Positions 1 to 7,486 are shown, counted from the first letter of the stretch. The stretch: DNA of 9,321 nt from Actinomycetota bacterium (GCA_005883255.1 VAXS01000054.1:1-9321), one strand, 5' to 3'. Notes: a model not told the origin generated them from the letters alone. Program-made: numbers and translations.

Positions 1-314
1 CCGAGGAGCCGCGCCTGGGCGTCCTCTACGAGCTCCTGGACATGGAGGACGGAGACCGCCTCACGGTCAAGGCCCGGGTGCACACCGAGGAGCCGACGAT
101 CGCCTCGGTGGTGGACCTGTTCCCCACCGCCAACCACCAGGAGCGCGAGGTGTACGACATGTTCGGCGTGGTCTTCGAGGGCCATCCCGACCTCCGCCGC
201 ATCCTCATGCCCGAGGACTACGAGGGCTACCCGCAGCGCCGCGACTTCCCGGTGGGCGGCGAGCCGGTGATCTTCACCTTCAACGAGCGGCGCACCGGGA
301 GCTACACGGAGTGA
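1..314 (+). CDS. nuoC: NADH-quinone oxidoreductase subunit C, 3' part
   Basis: This is the C-terminal ~103 residues of NuoC, the 30-kDa subunit of the complex I connecting module. It has no redox centre and packs against NuoD and NuoI on the cytoplasmic arm. The reading frame is already open at base 3 and runs to TGA at 312-314, so the start lies upstream of the window; the ATG at 42 is internal. The family signature is clear: EREVYDMFGVVFEGHPDLRR followed by ILMPEDYEGYPQRRDFP. The protein ends soon after, as single-domain NuoC proteins do, so this is not a NuoCD fusion. The stop overlaps the nuoD GTG by four bases (GTGA, 311-314), indicating translational coupling. Identification is secure; the missing part is only a window-edge effect. 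Confidence 0.96.
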   Translation, partial: EEPRLGVLYELLDMEDGDRLTVKARVHTEEPTIASVVDLFPTANHQEREVYDMFGVVFEGHPDLRRILMPEDYEGYPQRRDFPVGGEPVIFTFNERRTGSYTE

Positions 315-1570
315 GCGCCTCGGACGTCAGCGACTACCGCCGGCGGGAGGAGAGCATCACGCTGGCCCCGGTCGACCAGCAGGTGGTGGAAGCCGAGGGC
401 CAGCAGCTGGAGCTGCTGACGATCAACATGGGCCCGCACCACCCGGCCACCCACGGCGTGCTGCGGCTGCTGGTGACGCTCGAGGGGGAGGTCGTCCGCG
501 ACTGCAAGCCGATCGTGGGCTACGTCCACACGGGCATCGAGAAGACCGCCGAGGACAAGGCGTACTGGAAGGCGATCCCGGTGCTCGAGCGCATGGACTA
601 CCTGGCCTACTACTTCAACGCGATGGCGTTCTGCAACGCGGTCGAGGTCCTGCTCGACGTCGAGGTGCCCAAGCGCGCGCAGTACCTGCGCGTCATCCAC
701 CTGGAGCTCAACCGGATCGCCTCCCACCTGATCTGGCTGGGCACGAGCGCGCTGGACCTGGGCGCGATCTCGATCTTCTGGTACTGCCTGCGCGAGCGCG
801 AGAAGGCGCTCGATCTGTTCGAGTACAGCTCGGGCCAGCGCATGCACACGCGCTACATCCAGGTCGGGGGCGTCTTCGAGGACATCCCTCGCGGCTGGGA
901 GGCGCACTGCCGCTCGTTCATCGCCGACATGGTGGTGCGCGCCGACCAGTACGCGGCGATCCTGGACCGCAACGAGATCGTGCTGCGGCGGCTGCGCAAC
1001 ATCGCGGTGGTGGACGAGCAGCGGCTGCTTGCGCTCGGCGTCACCGGCCCGCTGCTGCGGGCCGCCGGCAACCCCTGGGACCTGCGCAAGGCGACGCCCT
1101 ACTCCTCCTACGAGGACTTCGACTTCCGCATCCCGGTGGGCACCGTGGGCGACAACTACGACCGCTACCGGGTGCGGCTGGCCGAGATCTACGAGTCCTG
1201 CAAGATCGTCGAGCAGGCGCTGGACGGGCTGCCCGAGGGCGACTTCATCACCAAGGACCGCAAGGTGGCGCTGCCGCCGCGCCACGAGCTGGGGACCTCG
1301 ATGGAGGCGCTCATCCACCACTTCAAGCTGGTCACCGAGGGCTACCGGGTGCCGGCGGGCGAGGTCTACTACCCGATCGAGAGCCCGCGCGGCGAGCTGG
1401 GGTGCTTCGTGCGCGCCGACGGCTCGTCCAAGCCCGCCCGCGTGCACATGCGCGATCCCAGCTTCGTGAACCTGCAGGCGCTCCCGGAGATGGTGCGCGA
1501 CGGCTACGTGGCCGACCTGATCGCCAGCCTGGCGATGCTGGACCCGATCCTGGGAGGGATCGACCGGTGA
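311..1570 (+). CDS. nuoD: NADH-quinone oxidoreductase subunit D (49-kDa type)
   Basis: NuoD, 419 residues, is the subunit that, with NuoB, forms the quinone-reduction pocket at the base of the peripheral arm; it descends from the [NiFe] hydrogenase large subunit. The motif GPHHPATHGVLRLL begins at residue 41. His48 and Tyr97 are 49 residues apart, the same spacing as the quinone-head ligands of the family (His38/Tyr87 in Thermus Nqo4), so the site looks intact. GYVHTGIEKTAE, RMDYLAYYFNA and the C-terminal DPILGGIDR are also typical. Length and coverage look complete. The GTG at 311 is chosen because it overlaps the nuoC stop (GTGA) and has GGGAG at 297-301. The first ~30 residues are a variable leader. 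The TGA at 1568-1570 overlaps the nuoE GTG. Confidence 0.97.
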   Translation: MSASDVSDYRRREESITLAPVDQQVVEAEGQQLELLTINMGPHHPATHGVLRLLVTLEGEVVRDCKPIVGYVHTGIEKTAEDKAYWKAIPVLERMDYLAYYFNAMAFCNAVEVLLDVEVPKRAQYLRVIHLELNRIASHLIWLGTSALDLGAISIFWYCLREREKALDLFEYSSGQRMHTRYIQVGGVFEDIPRGWEAHCRSFIADMVVRADQYAAILDRNEIVLRRLRNIAVVDEQRLLALGVTGPLLRAAGNPWDLRKATPYSSYEDFDFRIPVGTVGDNYDRYRVRLAEIYESCKIVEQALDGLPEGDFITKDRKVALPPRHELGTSMEALIHHFKLVTEGYRVPAGEVYYPIESPRGELGCFVRADGSSKPARVHMRDPSFVNLQALPEMVRDGYVADLIASLAMLDPILGGIDR

Positions 1571-2340
1571 CGGCGGTGCCTCGCTTCACGCATGGGTCGC
1601 GGGTCCCGGGCTGGGACGACGCGGTCGACCTCGACCGCCCGCCCGCGCCGGTCCCCGACCCCGCCACCACTCCCGTCCCGCCGGGGCTGCGGGCCGAGAT
1701 CGAGGGCTACATGGCCAAGTACCCGGACCGGCGCTCGGCGGCGCTGCCCGCGCTGCGGGCGGCGCAGCGCGAGCACGGCTGGTGCTCGCCGGAGGCGATC
1801 GACCAGGTGGCCTGCGTGATGCGATTGACCCCCGGCTACGTGGACGCCCTGGCCACGTTCTACGACATGCTCGAGACCGAGCCGCGCCGCCACCACCACG
1901 ACGTCTACGTGTGCACCAACATCTCGTGCTCGCTGCTCGGGGCGGACGAGCTCTACGCGACGATCCGGGCCGCGGCCGAGGGCGACGACGACGTCCACGT
2001 GCGCGAGTTCGAGTGCCTGGGCGCCTGCGACATCGCCCCGATGGCCTCGGTGGACGGGACGTACGTGGGGCCGCTGGAGCCCGCCGACGCCGAGCGCATC
2101 CTCGAGGACCTGCGGGGCGGCGGGCCGGTGCTGCCCGACAAGCAGATCCTGCGCCGCCCGGTGGCCGACCCCGAGGCCAACTCGCGCCAGTACCCGCGGC
2201 CCGAGCCCCGTCCGGAGTCCTCGGAGTACGCCCGTTCCGCCGGCCCCGAGATCCCCGGCGACGCCCCCGGCCCGCCGGCCCCCCTGCACGACGAGCGCCA
2301 CCCGCCCGAACCGGGCAAGCGCCAGGGGACCACCCCGTGA
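1567..2340 (+). CDS. nuoE: NADH-quinone oxidoreductase subunit E (2Fe-2S, 24-kDa type)
   Basis: NuoE, 257 residues, carries the off-path 2Fe-2S cluster N1a beside the NuoF flavin in the NADH-oxidising module. After a Pro-rich leader (~1-40) there is a helical domain (YMAKYPDRRSAALPAL, then EHGWCSPEAI) and a thioredoxin-like domain. The four ligands are visible: Cys116 and Cys121 in CTNISC, Cys150 and Cys154 in CLGAC. The stretch between the two Cys pairs is 28 residues, about seven shorter than the ~35 I recall for well-studied NuoE proteins. From about residue 198 the protein continues as a Pro/Glu/Arg-rich tail of some 60 residues with no recognisable fold. The GTG at 1567 overlaps the nuoD stop (GTGA) and follows GGGAGGG at 1552-1558, which supports this start. 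Its own stop overlaps the nuoF GTG (2337-2340). Confidence 0.95.
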   Translation: MTAVPRFTHGSRVPGWDDAVDLDRPPAPVPDPATTPVPPGLRAEIEGYMAKYPDRRSAALPALRAAQREHGWCSPEAIDQVACVMRLTPGYVDALATFYDMLETEPRRHHHDVYVCTNISCSLLGADELYATIRAAAEGDDDVHVREFECLGACDIAPMASVDGTYVGPLEPADAERILEDLRGGGPVLPDKQILRRPVADPEANSRQYPRPEPRPESSEYARSAGPEIPGDAPGPPAPLHDERHPPEPGKRQGTTP

Positions 2341-3095
2341 CCCTGTTGTTTCGCGACATCGACGAGCCGGGCCTGGCCACCCGGGAGGTCTACGAGCGCC
2401 GCGGCGGCTACCGCGGGCTGCGCCGGGCGCTGGGCATGAGCCGCGCGGACGTGCAGCACGAGCTCGAGGCCTCGGGCGTGCGCGGCCGCGGCGGGGCCGG
2501 CTTCCAGATGGGCAAGAAGGCCTCGTTCATCCCCAAGGGCCCGATGGACAAGTACCTGGTCTGCAACGCCGACGAGTCCGAGCCCGGGGCCTTCAAGGAC
2601 CGCGAGCTCATGCAGAAGAACCCGCACCAGATGATCGAGGGGATCATCATCGCCGCCTACGCCGTCGAGGCCAACCGGGCGTTCATCTTCATCCGCGGCG
2701 AGTACGACGAGGTGGCCGACATCCTCGACGCCGCGCTGGCGGAGGCCGAGGCCGCCGGCTACGTGGGCGAGCGCATCCTCGACTCCGAGCACACCCTCTC
2801 GCTGGTCGTCCACCGCGGCGCCGGCGCCTACATCTGCGGAGAGGAGACCGCGCTGCTGGACTCGCTTGAGGGCAAGCGCGGCAACCCCCGGCTGAAGCCG
2901 CCGTTCCCGGCCAACCAGGGCCTCTACCAGGGCCCGACACTGATCAACAACGTGGAGACGCTGTCCACGGTCTCCCACATCGTGGAGATGGGCGGGGAGG
3001 AGTACGCCCGGCTGGGCGTGGAGACCTCGACCGGCACCAAGGTGGTCTCGGTGTCGGGCTGCGTACGGCGGCCGGGCAACTACGAGGTCGAGCTG

Positions 3096-3112
3096 GGGAT
3101 CCCGGTCCTACG
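3096..3112 (+). other. Probable deletion junction in nuoF
   Basis: Up to the ATC/CCG/GTC codons at 3099-3107 the NuoF frame begun at 2337 is canonical. From TAC at 3109 the +1 frame is canonical. Family members have about 40 residues between these points and only ten bases are left here. The junction is GGGATCCCGGTCCTAC. The position is inferred from remembered family sequence, so the exact breakpoints are uncertain by several codons. Confidence 0.7.
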
Positions 3113-3552
3113 ACTTCGACTCGATGGCCAAGGCGGGCTCGATGCTGGGCTCGGGATCGATCATCGTGGTGGACGAGACCGTGCCGGTGATGGACGTGGC
3201 CCGCAAGGTGGCGAAGTTCTACGCGCACGAGTCCTGCGGGAAGTGCACGCCCTGCCGCGAGGGCACCAACTGGACGGTGAAGATGCTGGACCGGATGGAC
3301 AGCGGCGAGGGCACGCCGATGGACCTGGACATCCTGGCCGGCGTCCAGGAGCAGATCATCGGCAACTGCCTGTGCGTGCTGGGCGACTCGATGGCGATGC
3401 CGATCGGGTCGATGGTGGCCAAGTTCCGCGAGGAGTTCGAGGCCCACATCGAGGCCGCGCGCGAGCGCCAGGAGGCCGCCGTCCTGCACCCCGAGCCCGA
3501 GCCCGCCGCGATGCTCAGCGACACCACCGGCCCCTACCCGGAGGCCGCCTAG
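3109..3552 (+). CDS. nuoF: NuoF C-terminal 4Fe-4S domain, out of frame with the 5' part
   Basis: This is the 147-residue 3' portion of the broken nuoF, in the +1 frame relative to the 2337 start; the first ATG in this frame is at 3124. It contains the cluster N3 domain: ESCGKCTPCREGTNW, with Cys codons at 3235, 3244 and 3253, and the fourth ligand in CLCVLGDS, with Cys codons at 3367 and 3373, of which the second sits at the usual position. The rest reads like a normal NuoF end followed by a variable tail rich in Glu, Pro and Ala. No convincing ribosome-binding site precedes the ATG at 3124, so independent translation is doubtful. Conservation of all cluster ligands argues that the damage upstream is recent or artefactual. 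Confidence 0.85.
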   Translation, partial: YDFDSMAKAGSMLGSGSIIVVDETVPVMDVARKVAKFYAHESCGKCTPCREGTNWTVKMLDRMDSGEGTPMDLDILAGVQEQIIGNCLCVLGDSMAMPIGSMVAKFREEFEAHIEAARERQEAAVLHPEPEPAAMLSDTTGPYPEAA

Positions 3553-3579
3553 ATGTCCGCCCCCCGGCCCCCGCACCCG
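3553..3579 (+). repeat. C-rich spacer motif, copy 1 (nuoF-nuoG)
   Basis: These 27 bases match 8315-8341 at 22 positions without gaps, with an identical 12-base core CCCCCGCACCCG at 3568-3579. Both copies begin with a start-like codon one or no base after the previous gene's stop. The shared sequence is C-rich, so chance or slippage cannot be excluded. Confidence 0.4.
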
Positions 3580-3600
3580 GACCGGGAGTCGAACATCTAA
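3553..3600 (+). other. 15-codon mini-ORF bridging nuoF and nuoG
   Basis: ATG at 3553 follows directly after the nuoF TAG (3550-3552). The frame closes with TAA at 3598-3600, whose last A is the first base of the nuoG ATG (TAATG). The peptide would be MSAPRPPHPDRESNI, which I do not recognise. Its exact fit between stop and start suggests it could carry ribosomes from nuoF to nuoG, but it may simply be a spacer. It is in the same frame as the 3' part of nuoF. GGGAG at 3584-3588 inside it is the likely nuoG ribosome-binding site. Confidence 0.25.
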
Positions 3601-6080
3601 TGCCGCGCCCGGAGCTGCGCACCGTCCGCTTCACGCTCGACGGCCGCGAGGTGGAGGCGCCCGAGAACGTGATGCTGGTCGACGGCGCGAAGTACGGCGA
3701 CGTCGAGATCCCCGTGTTCTGCTACGAGCCCAAGCTGGGGCAGCCGGTGGGCGCCTGCCGCATGTGCCTGGTGGAGATCGAGGGCATGCCCAAGCTCCAG
3801 ACGGCATGCTCCACCGCGGTCAAGGACGGGATGGTGGTGCACACCCAGACCGAGCGCGTACGCACCGCCCAGCAGGCGGTGGTGGAGTTCCTGCTGGTCA
3901 ACCACCCGCTGGACTGCCCGGTGTGCGACAAGGGGGGCGAATGCCCGCTCCAGGACATCTCCTATGGATGGGGGCCCGGCACCAGCCGGTTCATCGAGCC
4001 CAAGCGCCACTTCCGCAAGCCGCTGGAGCTCTCGCCCCTGGTGGCGATCGACCGCGAGCGCTGCATCCTCTGCTACCGCTGCGTGCGCTTCAGCCAGGAG
4101 GTGGCCGAGGACTACCAGCTCGTCCTGCTCGACCGCGGGGCCCAATCCTTCGTGGCCACGTTCGACGGCCACCCGTACGTGGCGCCGTTCAGCGGCAACA
4201 TCGTCGAGCTGTGCCCGGTGGGCGCGCTGACCTCGCGCGCCTACCGCTTCCGCGCCCGGCCCTGGGACGTCGAGGACTCCGGCTCGATCTGCACGCTGTG
4301 CCCGGCGCAGTGCAACGTCAGCTTCACCGTCCGCGACGAGCGCCTGATGCGGGTGCTCGCCCGCCAGAACGACGAGGTGGACGACGGCTGGCTGTGCGAC
4401 AAGGGCCGCTTCGCCTACCAGTCGGCGCACGCCGACGAGCGGATCGTGGAGCCGATGGTGCGCGATGGCGGCGAGCTGCGCGCCGTCTCCTGGGAGCGCG
4501 CGCTGGGGGCCGCGGCCAGCGCGCTCGGCCGCGCGCAGGGTCGCGTGGGCGCCCTGGCCGGCGACGGCACCACCAACGAGGAGGCGTTCCTGCTCCAGCG
4601 GCTGCTGCGCGAGGCGCTGGACTCGCCGCACCTGGACTCGCGGCCCGCCGGCGGCCCGCCCCGGGAGCTGGCGGCCGCGCTGGGCGCGCCGGCGCTGGCG
4701 GCGACCATGCTGGACCTCGAGCACGCGCACGCGGTGCTGGTCCTGGACTGCGAGCCCGTCGACGACATGCCGATCCTCGACCTGCGGATCCGCAAGGGCG
4801 TGCGCCGGCGCGGCGTGCGGCTGGCGGTGGCCACCAGCCGGCCCTCGTCGCTGGACGAGAACGCCGAGCTGGTCGTCCGCCTCCCCCCCGGCGGGGGCGA
4901 GGCGCTCCTGGCCGCGCTCGACGCCGCCCTCACCTCCGCCTCCGACGTCGAGGAGCGCTCCGCGGCCGCCGGGCTCGACGCCCCCGCGCTCCGCCAGCTG
5001 GCGGCCCTGCTGACGGAGGCCGGCGAGGACGTGGTCGTCGTCCACGGCGAGCGGCTGGTGTCGGGGCCCCGGGCCGCCCACGCCGCCCGCGCGCTGCTCA
5101 ACGTGGCCGAGCGGCTGCGCCTGGCCGAGCACGAGGGCGCCGGGCTGCTGGAGGCCCCGGCGCACGCCAACGGGCGGGGCCTGCGCGAGGCGGGCGTCCT
5201 GCCCGAGGCCGCCCCCGGGTGGACGGAGCCGGCGGCGGCGGGCCGCTCGGCGGCCGAGATCGCGGCCGGCCTGGCGGACGGCGACCTGACCACCCTCTAC
5301 CTCCTCCACGTCGATCCGCTGCGCACGCAACCCGACCGCGGCGCCTGGGAGCGCGCGCTGGCCGCCGCCTCGACGGTGATCGCCCACGCGTCGGTCCTCA
5401 CCGAGGGGATCGCCGAGCACGCCGACGTCGTGTTCCCCGCCGAGTCCTACGCCGAGAAGGAGGGCACGGTCACCCACCCGGACGGCCGGCTGCAGCGCCT
5501 GCGCCCGGCGATCGGCCGGCCCGGCTCCGTGCGAGCGGAGTGGAGCGTGCTGGCCGAGCTGGCCGAGCGCGTGGGCTTGCCCGCCGGCCCGCTCACCGGC
5601 CCGATGGTCACGGCGATGCTGGCCGAGGCGGTGGCGTTCTACGCCGGGATCACCCTGGACGAGATCGGCGGCAAGGGCGTGCGCTGGCCGAAGCGCGAGG
5701 CGGCCTCCGCGTTCCCCGGCGTCGAAGCCGGGCCGTTCGAGCTCGAGCGCCCGCCGGCGCCGCCGGCGGCCAACGGCCGGCTGCGCCTGGGCACCTACCG
5801 CTCGCTGTGGGCGGCGCCGGAGGTCGAGGCCTCGCCCGCGCTGAAGTTCCTGGCCGTCCGCCAGCGGGCCGAGCTCGCGCCGGCCGACGCCGAGCGCCTG
5901 GGCATCGCCGACGGCGCCGCGGTCTCGGTGGCCCGGAACGGCGCCAGCCTGGCCGCCCAGGCGGCCATCCGCAGCGCGATTCCCGCGGGCACCGTCTTCC
6001 TGGCCGAAGGCGTGGAGGGCGCCGGGGCCAACGCGGTGACCGGCGGCGAGCCCGGGCTGGTGGAGGTGCGTCCGGGATGA
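3600..6080 (+). CDS. nuoG: NADH-quinone oxidoreductase subunit G (75-kDa type)
   Basis: NuoG, 826 residues, is the largest peripheral-arm subunit and carries much of the Fe-S wire between NuoF and NuoI. The N-terminal ferredoxin domain has Cys41, Cys53, Cys56 and Cys70 (2Fe-2S N1b). His102, Cys106, Cys109 and Cys115 (HPLDCPVCDKGGEC) ligate N5. Cys155, Cys158, Cys161 and Cys205 (CILCYRC, CPVGAL) ligate N4. Cys231, Cys234, Cys238 and Cys266 form the extra N7 site, retained only in some bacteria. The rest is a molybdopterin-oxidoreductase-like fold with no sign of a cofactor site, Ala/Glu-rich and loosely conserved in the middle. It ends in a small beta-barrel-like region with AGITLDEIGGKGVRWP near 682-697. 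The ATG at 3600 (TAATG) has GGGAG at 3584-3588. The upstream frame is open into the broken nuoF, so a NuoF-NuoG fusion is formally readable. Confidence 0.96.
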   Translation: MPRPELRTVRFTLDGREVEAPENVMLVDGAKYGDVEIPVFCYEPKLGQPVGACRMCLVEIEGMPKLQTACSTAVKDGMVVHTQTERVRTAQQAVVEFLLVNHPLDCPVCDKGGECPLQDISYGWGPGTSRFIEPKRHFRKPLELSPLVAIDRERCILCYRCVRFSQEVAEDYQLVLLDRGAQSFVATFDGHPYVAPFSGNIVELCPVGALTSRAYRFRARPWDVEDSGSICTLCPAQCNVSFTVRDERLMRVLARQNDEVDDGWLCDKGRFAYQSAHADERIVEPMVRDGGELRAVSWERALGAAASALGRAQGRVGALAGDGTTNEEAFLLQRLLREALDSPHLDSRPAGGPPRELAAALGAPALAATMLDLEHAHAVLVLDCEPVDDMPILDLRIRKGVRRRGVRLAVATSRPSSLDENAELVVRLPPGGGEALLAALDAALTSASDVEERSAAAGLDAPALRQLAALLTEAGEDVVVVHGERLVSGPRAAHAARALLNVAERLRLAEHEGAGLLEAPAHANGRGLREAGVLPEAAPGWTEPAAAGRSAAEIAAGLADGDLTTLYLLHVDPLRTQPDRGAWERALAAASTVIAHASVLTEGIAEHADVVFPAESYAEKEGTVTHPDGRLQRLRPAIGRPGSVRAEWSVLAELAERVGLPAGPLTGPMVTAMLAEAVAFYAGITLDEIGGKGVRWPKREAASAFPGVEAGPFELERPPAPPAANGRLRLGTYRSLWAAPEVEASPALKFLAVRQRAELAPADAERLGIADGAAVSVARNGASLAAQAAIRSAIPAGTVFLAEGVEGAGANAVTGGEPGLVEVRPG

Positions 6081-7105
6081 GCGCCGTCCTGGCCGCGGTG
6101 AACTTCTACGAGCCCTGGTGGATGCAGGTGGCCAAGGCCATCGTGATCTTCGTCCTGGTGCTCTCGGCCGTCCCGCTGGTGCTGATCCTGGAGCGCAAGC
6201 TGCTGGGGCGGTTCCAGTCGCGTTACGGCCCCAACCGCGTCGGCCCCTACGGGCTGCTCCAGCCGCTGGCCGACATCGTCAAGCTGCTGACCAAGGAGCA
6301 GTCCCGGCCGACCACCGCCGTGGGGTTCCTGTACGCGGTGGCGCCCCTGATCTCGATCCTCACCGCGGTGGCCGCGTTCGCGATCGTCCCCTTCGGCGAC
6401 GTCCACGACATCTTCGGCACCAGGACGGGCCTGTACGGCGCGGATCTCTCGATCGGCCCGCTGTACCTGTTCGCCTTCGGGGCGATCGCGTTCTACGGCC
6501 TGATGCTGGGCGGCTGGGCCTCGGGCTCCAAGTACTCGTTCCTGGGCGCGATGCGCGCCGCGGGCCAGTTGATCTCCTACGAGGTGGCGCTGGGGCTGTC
6601 GCTGCTGGGCGTCGTCTTCACCGCGGGCTCCCTGTCGCTGGTGGACATCGTGAACGCGCAGCAGGGCCTGTGGTACGTCGTGCCCCAGGCGGTCGGCTTC
6701 CTGGTGTTCCTGATCGCCGGCTTCGCCGAGACCAACCGCACGCCGTTCGACCTGCCCGAGGCCGACGCCGAGTTGGTGCAGGGCTACATGACCGAGTACG
6801 GCGCCGGACGCTTCGCCTCCTACTACTTCGCCGAGTACATGAACATCCTGGTGATCTCGGGCGTGGCCACCACGCTGTTCCTGGGCGGCTGGCTGCTGCC
6901 CGGCAACCCCGGCCTGCCGGGCTGGGCCGACCCGCTGATCGTGGTGGCGAAGATGCTGATCTTCGTCGTGCTCTTCATCTGGATCCGAGCCACGCTCCCG
7001 CGCCTGCGCTACGACCAGCTGATGAGCTTCGGCTGGAAGATCCTGCTGCCGGTGGCCACGCTCAACGCGCTGGTCACGGCGATCGTCGTGGTGGTGACGC
7101 ACTGA
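6077..7105 (+). CDS. nuoH: NADH-quinone oxidoreductase subunit H (ND1)
   Basis: NuoH, 342 residues, is the membrane subunit that forms the quinone access channel and joins the peripheral arm to the proton pumps. About eight hydrophobic segments are visible. Conserved cytoplasmic loops are present: ERKLLGRFQSRYGPNRVGP (39-57) with LLQPLAD, and AETNRTPFDLPEADAELVQG (217-236), the acidic loop involved in quinone binding and coupling. IRATLPRLRYDQLM near 304-316 is also typical. Compared with remembered homologues the protein looks complete and undamaged, unlike its neighbours NuoF, NuoI and NuoJ. The ATG at 6077 overlaps the nuoG stop (ATGA, 6077-6080) and lies 10 bases after GGAGG at 6062-6066, one of the best ribosome-binding sites here. 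The TGA at 7103-7105 overlaps an ATG at 7105 (TGATG). Confidence 0.97.
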   Translation: MSAVLAAVNFYEPWWMQVAKAIVIFVLVLSAVPLVLILERKLLGRFQSRYGPNRVGPYGLLQPLADIVKLLTKEQSRPTTAVGFLYAVAPLISILTAVAAFAIVPFGDVHDIFGTRTGLYGADLSIGPLYLFAFGAIAFYGLMLGGWASGSKYSFLGAMRAAGQLISYEVALGLSLLGVVFTAGSLSLVDIVNAQQGLWYVVPQAVGFLVFLIAGFAETNRTPFDLPEADAELVQGYMTEYGAGRFASYYFAEYMNILVISGVATTLFLGGWLLPGNPGLPGWADPLIVVAKMLIFVVLFIWIRATLPRLRYDQLMSFGWKILLPVATLNALVTAIVVVVTH

Positions 7106-7123
7106 TGCCGAAGTGGGGTCCCG

Positions 7124-7486
7124 GTGTACCCGCGCTTCCGCGGGCGCCACCGGCTCCACCGCTTCGAGGACACCGGCCTGGAGAAGTGCGTGGGCTGCTC
7201 GCTGTGCGCCGCCGCCTGCCCGGCGGACTGCATCCGGGTGGTGAGTGCCGAGAACACGCCGGAGAACCGCATCTCGGCCGGCGAGCGCTACGCGGCCGTG
7301 TACGAGATCAACATGAGCCGCTGCATCTTCTGCGGCTACTGCGAGGTCGCCTGCCCGTTCGACGCCATCACGATGGGGCACGACTACGAGCTGTCGGACT
7401 ACCGCCGCGGCGACCTCATCTTCACCAAGGAGATGCTGCTGGCCGAGCCGCTCGAGCGCACCCCCCTGCGGGCCGAGGGCGAGTAG
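7124..7486 (+). CDS. nuoI: NADH-quinone oxidoreductase subunit I, N-terminally short
   Basis: NuoI (TYKY type) carries clusters N6a and N6b, which pass electrons to NuoB. Both 8Fe ferredoxin motifs are intact: [12 protein letters not shown] (Cys22, 25, 28, 32) and [12 protein letters not shown] (Cys67, 70, 73, 77), with [11 protein letters not shown] between them. The 120-residue reading frame begins at GTG 7124 with [13 protein letters not shown]. Family members have about 30 more N-terminal residues, including amphipathic helices that sit on the membrane, and these are missing. The in-frame codons upstream reach TGA at 7103 with no start, and no good ribosome-binding site precedes 7124. An ATG at 7105 overlaps the nuoH stop (TGATG) as a genuine nuoI start would, but is in another frame. 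A loss of roughly 77 bases between 7105 and 7130 would explain both facts. Functional status is uncertain. Confidence 0.88.
   Translation: MYPRFRGRHRLHRFEDTGLEKCVGCSLCAAACPADCIRVVSAENTPENRISAGERYAAVYEINMSRCIFCGYCEVACPFDAITMGHDYELSDYRRGDLIFTKEMLLAEPLERTPLRAEGE

Larger units (their letters stand above)
2337..3552 (+). pseudogene. nuoF: NADH-quinone oxidoreductase subunit F, frameshifted with internal loss
   Basis: NuoF binds NADH and FMN and carries the 4Fe-4S cluster N3; it is where electrons enter complex I. Translation from the GTG at 2337 (overlapping the nuoE stop, AGGGGA at 2324-2329) gives a good NuoF for 257 residues. These include the FMN/NADH-fold motif GRGGAGF (50-56), NADESEPGAFKDRE and GAGAYICGEET (161-171). 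After ELGIPV, around 3107, homology jumps to the +1 frame, resuming at 3109 with YDFDSMAKAGSMLG and the cluster domain. The segment normally between these points (most of the SLBB/ubiquitin-like domain, about 36 residues) is absent. The estimated loss is about 110 bases, which explains the frame change. The two parts sum to ~404 residues against ~440 expected. Without a correction the frame stays open into nuoG. It could be a sequence or assembly error rather than a true pseudogene. Confidence 0.85.

Noticed and set aside
302..1447. Reverse-strand open frame opposite nuoD
   Set aside because: Composition is low-complexity and it lies wholly over the conserved nuoD; stop-free antisense frames are expected at this GC content.
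3108..3599. Programmed ribosomal frameshift in nuoF
   Set aside because: No slippery run is present at the junction, and a one-base shift would not supply the ~36 residues that are missing; a deletion explains both facts.
3597..5477. Long reverse-strand open frame opposite nuoG (626 codons)
   Set aside because: It mirrors the wobble pattern of nuoG, is rich in Arg/His/Val/Gly/Leu with no family motif, and nuoG with its 16 Fe-S ligands is certain on the other strand.
4464..6080. Molybdopterin enzyme activity of the NuoG C-terminal half
   Set aside because: The fold is inherited from that family, but NuoG proteins have no such cofactor and no binding motif is seen here.
7105..7123. ATG 7105 as the working nuoI start
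   Set aside because: Its frame does not reach the ferredoxin motifs. It is kept only as evidence of a lost segment.
5795..7381. Reverse-strand open frame opposite nuoH/nuoI
   Set aside because: Gln/His/Glu/Arg-rich antisense shadow of a membrane protein gene; no recognisable domain or ribosome-binding site.
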